A DNA stretch of 64,000 nucleotides, from contig JAWSVK010000003.1 in NCBI GenBank assembly GCA_033851955.1, positions 1 through 64,000 of the forward strand. Direction: 5' to 3'. Both the position numbers and the translations under genes were made by a program. Origin of the DNA: Profundibacter sp033851955 (GTDB taxonomy: Bacteria > Pseudomonadota > Alphaproteobacteria > Rhodobacterales > Rhodobacteraceae). This document shows, piece by piece, positions 16,394 to 25,079 of this stretch (positions within the stretch are counted from its first letter, which is position 1; every line of letters begins with the position of its first letter). The notes beneath the pieces are model-generated. The model had not been told where the DNA came from. It saw nothing but the letters and a program-made list of their open reading frames with translations, and did not search any database.

Positions 16394-18112
16394 ATGGCAC
16401 GCATTCTTATCACCTCGGCGCTTCCCTATATCAACGGGATCAAACATCTTGGCAATCTGGTTGGCAGCCAGCTGCCCGCAGATCTATATGCACGCTATAA
16501 TCGCGCCCGCGGTCACGAGGTGATGTTCATTTGCGCCACCGATGAACACGGCACACCGGCCGAATTGGCCGCCGCGAAGGCTGACAAGCCCGTCGCTGAG
16601 TATTGCGCAGAACTGCACAGCGTTCAGACCAAAATCGCTGCTGATTTTCGGCTGTCGTTTGATCACTTTGGCCGTTCTTCAAGCCCCCAAAACCACGCGT
16701 TGACCCAACATTTCGCAGGGCAGTTGGCCGACAACGGTCTGATCGAAGAGGTCAGCGACAAACAGGTTTATTCCAACGCCGATGGGCGGTTCCTGCCGGA
16801 CCGCTACATTGAAGGCACCTGCCCCAATTGCGGCCATGAGGGCGCGCGCGGCGACCAATGCGATGAGTGTACCAAACAGCTGTCGCCCACCGACTTGATT
16901 GATCCCTACTCAACGATTTCCGGCTCCAAAGATTTGGAGGTCCGCGAGACCAAACACCTGTTCCTGCGCCAATCCAAGCTGCGCGATGATCTGGACACAT
17001 GGATTTCTGCTAAAGCTGATTGGCCTATCCTGACGACATCGATTGCTAAGAAATGGCTGCATGACGGCGATGGCTTGCGTGATCGTGGCATCACCCGCGA
17101 TCTGGACTGGGGCGTGCCCGTCAAACGCGGCACGGCCGATTGGCCCGGTATGGAGGGCAAAGTGTTCTACGTCTGGTTCGACGCCCCCATTGAATACATT
17201 GGCGCTACTGCAGAATGGGCCGCGTCCCAAGGGCTGCAAGATGACGCATGGCAACGCTGGTGGCGCACCGATAAAGGGGCTGATGACGTGCATTACGTTC
17301 AGTTCATGGGCAAGGACAATGTGCCGTTTCACACCCTCTCCTTCCCTGCCACAATCATGGGCTCGAATGAGCCATGGAAGCTGGTCGACTACATCAAATC
17401 TTTCAACTACCTGAACTATGATGGCGGCCAATTCTCGACCTCCAAAGGCCGCGGCGTGTTCATGGATCAAGCGCTGTCGATCCTGCCATCTGATTACTGG
17501 CGCTGGTGGCTCTTGTCCCACGCCCCTGAAAATTCTGACGCCGAGTTCACTTGGGAAAATTTCCAAAGCTCCGTCAACAAAGACCTTGCAGATGTGCTGG
17601 GCAACTTTGCCTCGCGGGTCACAAAGTTTTGCCGCAGCAAGTTTGGCGAAGTGGTCCCCGAAGGCGGCACATACGGAGAGGTTGAACTGGCCCTGATCGA
17701 CACCCTAACTAAGCGCATCAAAACCTACGGCGAACATATGGACGCAATGGAAGTGCGTAAATCCGCCGCTGAACTGCGGGCCATCTGGGTGGCCGGCAAC
17801 GAATATCTGCAAACCGCCGCGCCATGGTCAGCCATCAAAACCGACCCAGACACAGCCGCCGCCACAATCCGCCTGTCGCTCAACCTGATCCGGCTTTATG
17901 CCGTGCTCTCCGCACCATTTATCCCTGATGCCTCCAAAGATCTACTGGCCGCAATGAACACGACCGATGACAGCTGGCCCGATGATATAGCGGTAGCCTT
18001 GCAAAGCCTGCCAGCTGGCCACACCTTCACAGTGCCCGAAGTCTCTTTCGCCAAAATCACGGATGAGCAGCGTAAAGAATGGCAAGAAAAGTTCGCCGGC
18101 ATCCGCGACTAG
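16394..18112 (+). CDS. metG: methionyl-tRNA synthetase
   Basis: 572 residues. It charges tRNA-Met in the cytoplasm. The class I motifs are the HIGH-like HLGN at 18-21 and the KMSKS-like STSKGRG near 344. A zinc knuckle is formed by CPNCGHEGARGDQCDEC (about 141-157). The YVWFDAPIEYIG substrate pocket and the helical anticodon domain follow. There is no C-terminal tRNA-binding EMAP domain, as in the shorter form. The start at ATG 16394 agrees with MARILITSALPYINGIKHLGN. Confidence 0.96.
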   Translation: MARILITSALPYINGIKHLGNLVGSQLPADLYARYNRARGHEVMFICATDEHGTPAELAAAKADKPVAEYCAELHSVQTKIAADFRLSFDHFGRSSSPQNHALTQHFAGQLADNGLIEEVSDKQVYSNADGRFLPDRYIEGTCPNCGHEGARGDQCDECTKQLSPTDLIDPYSTISGSKDLEVRETKHLFLRQSKLRDDLDTWISAKADWPILTTSIAKKWLHDGDGLRDRGITRDLDWGVPVKRGTADWPGMEGKVFYVWFDAPIEYIGATAEWAASQGLQDDAWQRWWRTDKGADDVHYVQFMGKDNVPFHTLSFPATIMGSNEPWKLVDYIKSFNYLNYDGGQFSTSKGRGVFMDQALSILPSDYWRWWLLSHAPENSDAEFTWENFQSSVNKDLADVLGNFASRVTKFCRSKFGEVVPEGGTYGEVELALIDTLTKRIKTYGEHMDAMEVRKSAAELRAIWVAGNEYLQTAAPWSAIKTDPDTAAATIRLSLNLIRLYAVLSAPFIPDASKDLLAAMNTTDDSWPDDIAVALQSLPAGHTFTVPEVSFAKITDEQRKEWQEKFAGIRD

Positions 18113-18150
18113 CTTCTTCTTGCCAAAAATACCTGCGCCGCAGGCAAATC
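18113..18150 (+). repeat. dispersed gene-end repeat, copy 2
   Basis: CTTCTTCTTGCCAAAAATAC then CTGCGCCGCAGGCAAATC directly follows the metG stop. It matches the copy at 6321 in all but a few bases and has the same CCTGCG-C-CGCAGG inverted core. After it comes a second GC-rich inverted stretch (GGCCCGCAGGGGCC). Confidence 0.7.
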
Positions 18151-18207
18151 CGAGGCCCGCAGGGGCCGAGACATCAAGCGTTGCGCAGCAACTCCATTTG
18201 GCTCAAG

Positions 18208-19836
18208 CTAATGCGTCATCCGACAGGCACAGGACGCCTTGATCGGCGCGTCGGCACGCGCATTGGCCAGATCCAAACGCGACCTAATCAACAACGCCTC
18301 CGCCACCTTGCCACCGCGCTCCAAACACTCGTGTAAACCATGCAAAGACCAGACATTATCCGGATGCTGCGCAGCACGGCTCAACGTTTTGTCAAAACCC
18401 AAATCAGCGCGATAAACCGCTTCGGCCTCATCCACCCGCCCTTGCTCCAACAACAAAGCGCCCAGCGCGTGACGCGTTGGCTGCATCCAGCCCCAAGGCT
18501 CCTCATAAGGCAGCGCGTCATCCATCGCCACGGATTGACGTAAATGCGCGAACGCCACGTCGTAATCTTCTTTGCGATAGGCCAGTTCACCTTCCAGCAT
18601 CTGCTCGGCGATCTTCAAAATGCTCTCGCAGGTGTTGTTGAACAGTAATCGTGTTTCAGGCACGCGCTTTTGGGCCGCCAAAAACAACAGCCGTTCCGCT
18701 TCGGCCTTTGCCACCTCACCCGTTGCAGCAAAGGCTACAGTGCGCGAATAATGCACCAAGGCAGTGGTGAATGAGTATAATTCTTGGTCGGCAGGTGGCC
18801 GGGTTTGCTTTAGTTCCTCCCAGCGCCCGAACCGGATCAACACATGTTGGCGCATGCCGTAATAACTTTCCAACCAATCCGCAGATGGCTCCACAACCTC
18901 TGGCGTCAGCAGCGCTTCAAGCTCACTCGCCGCGTCCAAAGCCGGCCCGATTTGGCCCAAAAACATCGCCCCATACAGTCGGAAATGCAAATCGTGGCAA
19001 ATATAGGTGGTGTAAAACCCCATCTTGCCTTCGCGTTTTAGGAACTTTTGATCCGCAACAAAGGCCTTGGCATTGCGCCGCACCACGTTTTCATAGCCGC
19101 CGCATAGAACGTCAATATGAGTTGGCATGTGCTGCAAATGCCCTGCGTCTGGCACCAAATCAACCAAAGCATCGCCCATGCGCAGCGCTTTTTCAGGCGT
19201 TGGTGACATTTCCATGATGTGGATATAAAGATGCAGCGCACCGGGGTGGTGCCACGCCCCCTCAACCGTGGCAAAAGCACGCTCCAAAATGGCCTGGGCC
19301 TCAAGCACATCCGAATCCGGTTTCGGCGCCCCCGTCTGTAAATCCCACAACTGCCACGGTGTGCGGCACATCATCGCCTCGACCGCCAAGGTGATCACTT
19401 CCAAATCATCAGGATGACGCCCTAAAACCGCACGCATCGCGTCGGTGTACACATCATGCGTCGGGGCAAAATCCTCAACTTCAGCATTCTTGGGAAAGCG
19501 CAATCTCAGCGCCGCCACCAGTTCCGCCGCCAAACCTGTGGCACATTTTTCAGCCGCAGCCAGACTATCGCTGGCAACACTCAGGCAATCTTCTTTGATC
19601 TCGGGTGTAAAATGTTCCCAGCCATAATTGTAGTTCGGCCCCTTGGCATAGGCGACACCCCAATGGGCCAGCGCGCATTCAGGGTCGGCCTCAATCGCGC
19701 GCTCAAAACACACGATGGCCTCGTTGTGGTTATAGCCAAACACCCATTTCAATCCGCGATCAAACCAAAGCTGCGCGGTCACATTGTCCGACGCACCAGC
19801 GCGGGAATATTTTCCCAGATCGTAATAGTCATCCAT
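18208..19836 (-). CDS. large tetratricopeptide-repeat protein
   Basis: 542 residues, cytoplasmic, no signal peptide. The N-terminal part has a clear TPR unit (AQLWFDRGLKWVFGYNHNEAIVCFERAIEADPECALAHWG), and later units include PHALGALLLEQGRVDEAEAVYRADL-like segments near 455-480. Two histidine-containing motifs (LHLYIHIMEMSP and LQHMPTHIDV) recur in this family. The family is widespread in marine bacteria but I know no function. It converges with metG. Confidence 0.75.
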   Translation of the reverse strand: MDDYYDLGKYSRAGASDNVTAQLWFDRGLKWVFGYNHNEAIVCFERAIEADPECALAHWGVAYAKGPNYNYGWEHFTPEIKEDCLSVASDSLAAAEKCATGLAAELVAALRLRFPKNAEVEDFAPTHDVYTDAMRAVLGRHPDDLEVITLAVEAMMCRTPWQLWDLQTGAPKPDSDVLEAQAILERAFATVEGAWHHPGALHLYIHIMEMSPTPEKALRMGDALVDLVPDAGHLQHMPTHIDVLCGGYENVVRRNAKAFVADQKFLKREGKMGFYTTYICHDLHFRLYGAMFLGQIGPALDAASELEALLTPEVVEPSADWLESYYGMRQHVLIRFGRWEELKQTRPPADQELYSFTTALVHYSRTVAFAATGEVAKAEAERLLFLAAQKRVPETRLLFNNTCESILKIAEQMLEGELAYRKEDYDVAFAHLRQSVAMDDALPYEEPWGWMQPTRHALGALLLEQGRVDEAEAVYRADLGFDKTLSRAAQHPDNVWSLHGLHECLERGGKVAEALLIRSRLDLANARADAPIKASCACRMTH

Positions 19837-19863
19837 CGGTCTCTGCCCTTTTGTTATGCCGCC

Positions 19864-20760
19864 TTAGATCGAGCCAAGCTGCCAATCAGGCACAATGCCC
19901 GACGCCTGAATAAACGGCGCAACATCCAGCCCCGCAAACAACCCGTGATCCGTGACCAGTACCGTGCGCCACCCCATAGCAGCCCCGCCCAAAATATCAG
20001 TGTGCAACGTGTCGCCGACCATCACAATGCGCGATGCATCTTGGGTCTTGGCCAGCTTGGCCGTAACCCGTTCGAACATAGGCGCAAAAGGCTTGCCCAA
20101 AAATACCGGCATATGGCCCGTCGCATCGGCCAAAGCATGTCCGTAATATCCCGGATCAAGGCTCAGACCTGTTTCACGCGGTGCCACCAGATCGGGGTTG
20201 GCGATGATCACAGGGCGAGGATCGTTGCTGATCGACTGCTCCAATAGCTTTTGACGTTCGGATGTCCAAAGCCCAGCCCCCAGAAACAAAAACCCGTCAC
20301 AATCACGATAGTCCGCAGCGTCATCCCCCAATGTGATGCTATCAAACGGCAAATCAGCTGGCGCGTGGTGGACAGGCGCGATCACGCCCCAACGGCGCAC
20401 CGACCCAATCTGCGCCACATAGTCCAGCGCCGCATCACGGCTCGAGATGATTTCATCCGGCGCAAACGAAAACCCAAACCGCTGAAATCGGGCCTCAATT
20501 CCCGCCCGCGTGTTGGAGGCCGAATTGCTCAACACAAACACTTGTTTGCCCAGCCCGCGCAATTGCTCAATCCTAAGCGCAGCCCCCTTAATCGCCGCCT
20601 CGCCCACGTTCAAAACCCCGTAGGCATCAACCACAAACACATCCGCCTGATCGGCAATGTCCAGTAGGCTGTCGATCTTATGAACCACCGTGGGGAACCG
20701 CGCATCAGGCAATCGCGGGCGTAATTCCTCGTAGCGCGCAAAGGCGGCGGCGGCGTCCAT
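19864..20760 (-). CDS. HAD-family class IIA hydrolase (TIGR01459 type)
   Basis: 298 residues. HAD motif I is VVDAYGVL with the nucleophile Asp at 45 (DAYGV in place of DxDGT), motif II is LSNSAS, the motif III lysine is in LGKPFAP, and motif IV is MVGDTLHTDILGG. The cap lies between motifs II and III, as in class IIA (NagD-like) phosphatases. Similar alphaproteobacterial proteins often precede riboflavin kinase genes, but that gene is not here. The substrate is unknown. It starts after GGAGCCACCCACC and lies 27 bp before the TPR gene on the same strand. Confidence 0.82.
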   Translation of the reverse strand: MDAAAAFARYEELRPRLPDARFPTVVHKIDSLLDIADQADVFVVDAYGVLNVGEAAIKGAALRIEQLRGLGKQVFVLSNSASNTRAGIEARFQRFGFSFAPDEIISSRDAALDYVAQIGSVRRWGVIAPVHHAPADLPFDSITLGDDAADYRDCDGFLFLGAGLWTSERQKLLEQSISNDPRPVIIANPDLVAPRETGLSLDPGYYGHALADATGHMPVFLGKPFAPMFERVTAKLAKTQDASRIVMVGDTLHTDILGGAAMGWRTVLVTDHGLFAGLDVAPFIQASGIVPDWQLGSI

Positions 20761-20787
20761 GGTGGGTGGCTCCTATTGCGTCAATCG

Positions 20788-21510
20788 TTACCTGCATGCA
20801 ATCACGATGCCATCACGGGTGCAATGCCCTTCCCATTTGGTCAACAAAGCCGCATCATCTGCCTCGAGATGTCGGGAAAATTCTTGCGCCAAATCATGCC
20901 TTGGTCCGGATTCTGCGAACGAAACACTGTCCGAACAATAGGTCTGCGCCGTTTTCACCTCAATCACCCAGAGAGACTCATCATACTCCAACCAACCATC
21001 ATAGGCACCGCTGCAGACGCGCGTTTCAAGCGCTCGCTCCACAATCTGTTGAAAGGCAACGCGATCCAACGTGATCTCGCGGGTTAGCAGCTCATAAGGG
21101 CCAAGTCTTTTCGTCCGCGAAAGTTTAAAAATCAACCTGTTGTCAATGCCGTTGGATTCAGCGCGAAAAACCACTTCGCCATCCCCCATTGGCATGAGCG
21201 TCAGCCGGATAATCACCTCGTCCTTAGCCATCTGCTTGTTATAAAGCATGGGTTCATCCACGCCGCTTAGGAAATAGGAAAACACCTGTGCAATGTACTC
21301 ACCTTGGCTGCCCTCTGGCCCCAAGGCATTTGGGGGAAAATGGCCGTTGCGCAACCACGCGAAAAAATCTTCGAACCACTGCGTTTCAACCCCCTGCACC
21401 TTGGCCGACAACTGGCCGTCTTCCACGCCTGTTGCATTCGGATCGGCCATGGCCCCCTGCCCGTTCAACACAAAACCAAGAATAATCACCAACAAACTGC
21501 GCATCTTCAT
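20788..21510 (-). CDS. exported protein, unknown function
   Basis: 240 residues with a signal peptide (MKMRSLLVIILGFVLNGQGAMA). The mature part has four cysteines (C-S-G-A, YCSD, GHC, IACR) and a segment WFEDFFAWLRNGHFPPN. No family recognised. It lies on the minus strand, divergent from parE, with 76 bp between starts; 27 bp separates it from the HAD gene, so the two may be co-transcribed. Confidence 0.65.
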   Translation of the reverse strand: MKMRSLLVIILGFVLNGQGAMADPNATGVEDGQLSAKVQGVETQWFEDFFAWLRNGHFPPNALGPEGSQGEYIAQVFSYFLSGVDEPMLYNKQMAKDEVIIRLTLMPMGDGEVVFRAESNGIDNRLIFKLSRTKRLGPYELLTREITLDRVAFQQIVERALETRVCSGAYDGWLEYDESLWVIEVKTAQTYCSDSVSFAESGPRHDLAQEFSRHLEADDAALLTKWEGHCTRDGIVIACR

Positions 21511-21586
21511 TTCAATAAGCCTTTTCCCGAGCCCGCTACTCGCGTATGCTATCAGCCAATCAATAACAAACTAAGAGCAGCCAAAC

Positions 21587-23551
21587 ATGTCCGCAGATGA
21601 CCTTCTTTCGGGCCAACAGCCTGACAAAGCCTATGACGCCTCCTCGATCGAAGTGCTTGAAGGGCTGGAACCCGTGCGCAAACGTCCGGGCATGTATATT
21701 GGCGGCACCGATAGCCGTGCGTTGCACCATCTGGTGGCCGAGGTGTTGGACAACTCGATGGATGAGGCTGTGGCGGGCCACGCCAACCGCATCGAGATTG
21801 AGCTGCATGACGATTATTCTGTCACCGTGCGTGACAATGGCCGCGGCATCCCGATTGATCCGCATCCAAAGTTCCCAGACAAATCCGCGCTTGAGGTGAT
21901 TTTGTGTACACTACACGCAGGCGGTAAATTTTCCGGCGACAGCTATGCCACATCGGGCGGTCTGAACGGCGTTGGCTCATCCGTTGTGAACGCCTTGTCC
22001 GACAGTATGGTGGTCGAGGTTGCCCGCGATCGCAAATTGTACCAACAGCGGTTTTCACGGGGCCTGCCACTGGGCAAGCTTGAGGAAATCGGAGCAGCCC
22101 CCAATCGGCGCGGCACCACCGTGACCTTTCACCCTGATCCCGAAATTTTCGGCGCGCTAAAATTCAAACCTGCGCGCCTGTATGATCTGGTCAAATCCAA
22201 AGCGTTCTTGTTTTCGGGCGTCGAAATCCGTTGGAAAACGGCTATTGCTGACGGCGAAATGCCGATGGAAGCCAAGTTCCACTACCCCGGCGGGCTAGCC
22301 GAATATCTGGGCGAAGTTCTGGGCGACGCCGTCGTTTACGCGGATGCGCCATTTTCAGGCAAAGTCGAGTTTGGTGAGAAATTCAGCGAACCAGGATCGG
22401 TCGAATGGGCCATCAACTGGACCCCCGTGCGTGATGGGTTCATCCAAAGCTATTGTAACACCGTCCCGACCCGCGAAGGCGGCACCCACGAGAGCGGTTT
22501 TTGGGCCGCCCTGCTGAAAGGCATCCGTGCCTACGGCGAATTGGTTGGCAACAAAAAGGCCGCGAGCATCGTTCGGGATGACTTGACGACGGGCGGCATT
22601 GCGCTGATCTCGATCTTTATTCGTGACCCCAGCTTTGTTGGCCAAACCAAGGATCGGCTGTCCAACGAGACCGCCCAGAAGATGGTCGAAAATTCGGTGC
22701 GCGACCATTTTGACAACTGGCTGGCGGCGGATACCAAATCGGCAGGCGCGATCCTTGATTATCTGGTGCTGCGGGCCGAAGAACGCCTGAAACGCCGCGC
22801 CGAAAAAGAGACCCAGCGCAAGACCGCGACCAAGAAGCTGCGCCTGCCGGGCAAGCTGACGGATTGTTCCAGCAAAACCCGCGAGGGCACGGAGTTGTTC
22901 ATCGTGGAGGGCGACTCTGCGGGCGGCTCGGCCAAAATGGCCCGTAACCGCAAGACCCAAGCCTTGCTGCCGCTGCGCGGTAAAATCCTTAATGTTTTGG
23001 GCGCGGCGTCTAGCAAAATTGGCACCAACAACGAAATTAATGATCTGGCCCAAGCCTTGGGCGTTGGTCTGGGATCGCGGTTCAACGTCGAAGATTTGCG
23101 CTATGAAAAGGTCATCATCATGACCGATGCGGATGTCGACGGGGCCCACATTGCGGCGCTGTTGATGACGTTTTTCTTCACCCAAATGCGCCCGATGATC
23201 GACGCGGGCCACCTGTATCTGGCCTGCCCGCCGCTGTTTCGCTTAACCCAAGGCGCCAAACGGGTGTACTGTATTGACGAGGCCGAAAAAGCCGCGTGGA
23301 TGGAAAAAGGCATCGGCGGCAAAGGCAAAATTGACGTTTCGCGCTTTAAGGGCTTGGGCGAAATGGATGCCAAAGATTTGAAAGACACCACGATGAACCC
23401 CGAAAGCCGCACCCTGATCCGCGTGACAATCGAGGAAGATACTCCCGGTGATACGGCGGATTTGGTGGAGCGTTTGATGGGCAAAAAACCCGAGATGCGG
23501 TTCCAGTATATTCAGGAACATGCGGAATTTGTTGAGGATTTGGATGTTTAG
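21587..23551 (+). CDS. parE: DNA topoisomerase IV subunit B
   Basis: 654 residues. The ATPase half has EVLDNSMDEAVAG and the DNGRGIPID Bergerat motifs, GGLNGVGSSVVNALS, and a transducer domain. The Toprim half has EGDSAGGSAKMARNR and the metal-binding DADVDGAHI. The length and the RLPGKLTDCSSK junction fit ParE more than GyrB. With ParC it separates linked chromosomes after replication. It starts at ATG 21587 with AGAGCAGCC before it. Confidence 0.95.
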   Translation: MSADDLLSGQQPDKAYDASSIEVLEGLEPVRKRPGMYIGGTDSRALHHLVAEVLDNSMDEAVAGHANRIEIELHDDYSVTVRDNGRGIPIDPHPKFPDKSALEVILCTLHAGGKFSGDSYATSGGLNGVGSSVVNALSDSMVVEVARDRKLYQQRFSRGLPLGKLEEIGAAPNRRGTTVTFHPDPEIFGALKFKPARLYDLVKSKAFLFSGVEIRWKTAIADGEMPMEAKFHYPGGLAEYLGEVLGDAVVYADAPFSGKVEFGEKFSEPGSVEWAINWTPVRDGFIQSYCNTVPTREGGTHESGFWAALLKGIRAYGELVGNKKAASIVRDDLTTGGIALISIFIRDPSFVGQTKDRLSNETAQKMVENSVRDHFDNWLAADTKSAGAILDYLVLRAEERLKRRAEKETQRKTATKKLRLPGKLTDCSSKTREGTELFIVEGDSAGGSAKMARNRKTQALLPLRGKILNVLGAASSKIGTNNEINDLAQALGVGLGSRFNVEDLRYEKVIIMTDADVDGAHIAALLMTFFFTQMRPMIDAGHLYLACPPLFRLTQGAKRVYCIDEAEKAAWMEKGIGGKGKIDVSRFKGLGEMDAKDLKDTTMNPESRTLIRVTIEEDTPGDTADLVERLMGKKPEMRFQYIQEHAEFVEDLDV

Positions 23552-23563
23552 AGGGGATAAGCA

Positions 23564-24163
23564 TTGAACAAACCTATTACAAATTTTAAAAAAACTATCG
23601 TGCGAGCAGAAGCTCTTATTACACTTTATGAAAGCGAGCCCGATCTCACAGAATTAGATGATCTATTGCGGTCAGCCGTAGTACTCGGCATGGCTGGTTG
23701 TGACAGCTATTTTACGCACAAATTTTGCGACGCGCTTGTTCCTTTCCTGAAGCACCATGATCCTTCTAAGGAATTGCTGAATATGCTTGAAAAAGCGGGC
23801 CTTAATACGAAAATGGCTTTGGAACTTTCCATGATGGAGCGTCCATTTCGAAGGATAAGGACACTTCTCGAACGTTCACTTTCACATTTAACCACACAAC
23901 GAACGAGCGCAATTGACACATTATTCGGAGCAGTCGAACTCAAAGGACTTACAGGGCGTGTGCATTCTAGGGCGCGTAGAACAAACTTGGGGAAAAGACT
24001 TAATACGATGGCAGATTTCAGAAACGAAATTGTTCATGCCGCCCACCTAAATTCCCACAGTAAACCTAAAACAATATCATTAGACGATGTTAAAAGCCGC
24101 TTGAGGGATGTCGCCTTATTCGTCGAGACTTGCGACCGGATCATTGATGAACCTAGAGTGTAG
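23564..24163 (+). CDS. HEPN-like protein, possible RNase/toxin
   Basis: 199 residues from a TTG with GAGGGG seven bases before it; no ATG fits better. It is helical, with AGCDSYFTHKFCDAL near 44-58 and the motif RNEIVH at 153-158. That Arg-x4-His arrangement is the active-site signature of HEPN nucleases, and the layout resembles the RiboL-PSP-HEPN group. The region looks poorer in GC than parE and lolD on either side and uses more AT-ending codons, suggesting recent gain. It has no partner nucleotidyltransferase or antitoxin beside it, so a defence or stress-RNase role is inference. Confidence 0.6.
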   Translation: MNKPITNFKKTIVRAEALITLYESEPDLTELDDLLRSAVVLGMAGCDSYFTHKFCDALVPFLKHHDPSKELLNMLEKAGLNTKMALELSMMERPFRRIRTLLERSLSHLTTQRTSAIDTLFGAVELKGLTGRVHSRARRTNLGKRLNTMADFRNEIVHAAHLNSHSKPKTISLDDVKSRLRDVALFVETCDRIIDEPRV

Positions 24164-24222
24164 AATACAAACTGTTTTAACATGCAAACTCTCGAAAAGT
24201 TCGTCTCATTGATGACGTATCC

Positions 24223-24399
24223 ATGTTCCTAACCGGCGTCCCCGTTGCGATCCTTGTTGGCGCGCTCACAGGTTTGATCTGTCGGGCGGCGGGTATGGAT
24301 GGGCGGGCGGCCAAGTCTAAAATCTTGATGGCCGCGTTGGTTGGGTTGCTGGTGGGCGGGATGATCCCGAGCTTGTTGCCGTTTTTGTTGCGGCCTTAG
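24223..24399 (+). CDS. 58-residue two-span membrane protein
   Basis: A short gene from ATG 24223 to TAG 24397-24399. It encodes two hydrophobic spans (FLTGVPVAILVGALTGLIC and ILMAALVGLLVGGMIPSLLP) joined by a basic loop (RAAGMDGRAAKSK). Codon use is GC-rich like the host, unlike the HEPN gene before it, and the two-helix hairpin pattern favours a real protein. No ribosome site is obvious. It overlaps the lolD end by four bases, head to head at the stops. Function unknown. Confidence 0.5.
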   Translation: MFLTGVPVAILVGALTGLICRAAGMDGRAAKSKILMAALVGLLVGGMIPSLLPFLLRP

Positions 24400-25079
24400 C
24401 CGGCCACCAACACGCCGTTTTCCAACCGCAAGATACGGTCCATTTTCGCGGCCAATTCCATGTTATGCGTGGCAATCAGCGCCGACAATCCCGTGTCGCG
24501 GGCCAAGCCCATCAAGGCCCCGAACACTTGGTCCGAGGTCGCAGGGTCGAGGTTGCCGGTTGGCTCGTCCGCCAGCAGGACTTTGGGTTCATTCGCCAAG
24601 GCACGGCAGAACGCCACGCGCTGTTGTTCGCCGCCTGACAGGGCTGCGGGCCGGTGGTCGGCGCGGCTGGCGACACCGACGGTTTCCAACAAGGCAAGCG
24701 CATGTTTTTCGGCCACGCCTTGGGTCACGCCGTTGGCGAGTTGCGGCAGAACGATGTTCTCAACGGCGGAAAATTCCGGCAACAAGTGGTGGAACTGATA
24801 GATGAACCCGACCCCGTTTCGGCGCACCTTGGTGCGTTTGCGGTCGGATCGTCCGGTCATGTCAACGCCATCGATCTGCACTGATCCGGCGTCGGCCGTG
24901 TCCAGCAATCCGGCGATGTGCAGCAGGGTTGACTTGCCCGCACCTGAGGGGGCGACCAGCGCCACGACTTCGCCTGCGGCCAGCGTCAGGTCAGCTCCGC
25001 GCAAAACCGCAATTTCGTTTGGCTTGCCTCGGTTATAGGCCTTGGTGATGCCGCTTAGTTCCAACATGGGTTTACTCAT
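24396..25079 (-). CDS. lolD: lipoprotein-releasing ABC transporter ATP-binding protein
   Basis: 227 residues, a complete ABC ATPase: Walker A APSGAGKST at 43-51, Q-loop YQFHHLLPEF, signature LSGGEQQR, Walker B VLLADEPTGNLD and switch His in IATHNME. With LolC/E it extracts mature lipoproteins from the inner membrane and hands them to LolA. Its start overlaps the last codons of the permease gene by eight bases, which marks an operon. Confidence 0.93.
   Translation of the reverse strand: MSKPMLELSGITKAYNRGKPNEIAVLRGADLTLAAGEVVALVAPSGAGKSTLLHIAGLLDTADAGSVQIDGVDMTGRSDRKRTKVRRNGVGFIYQFHHLLPEFSAVENIVLPQLANGVTQGVAEKHALALLETVGVASRADHRPAALSGGEQQRVAFCRALANEPKVLLADEPTGNLDPATSDQVFGALMGLARDTGLSALIATHNMELAAKMDRILRLENGVLVAG

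Noticed and set aside
19456..20247. 263-codon plus-strand open frame
   Set aside because: Lies opposite the TPR and HAD genes and crosses their junction.
22355..23212. 285-codon minus-strand open frame
   Set aside because: Antisense to parE; repetitive low-information sequence typical of a shadow frame.
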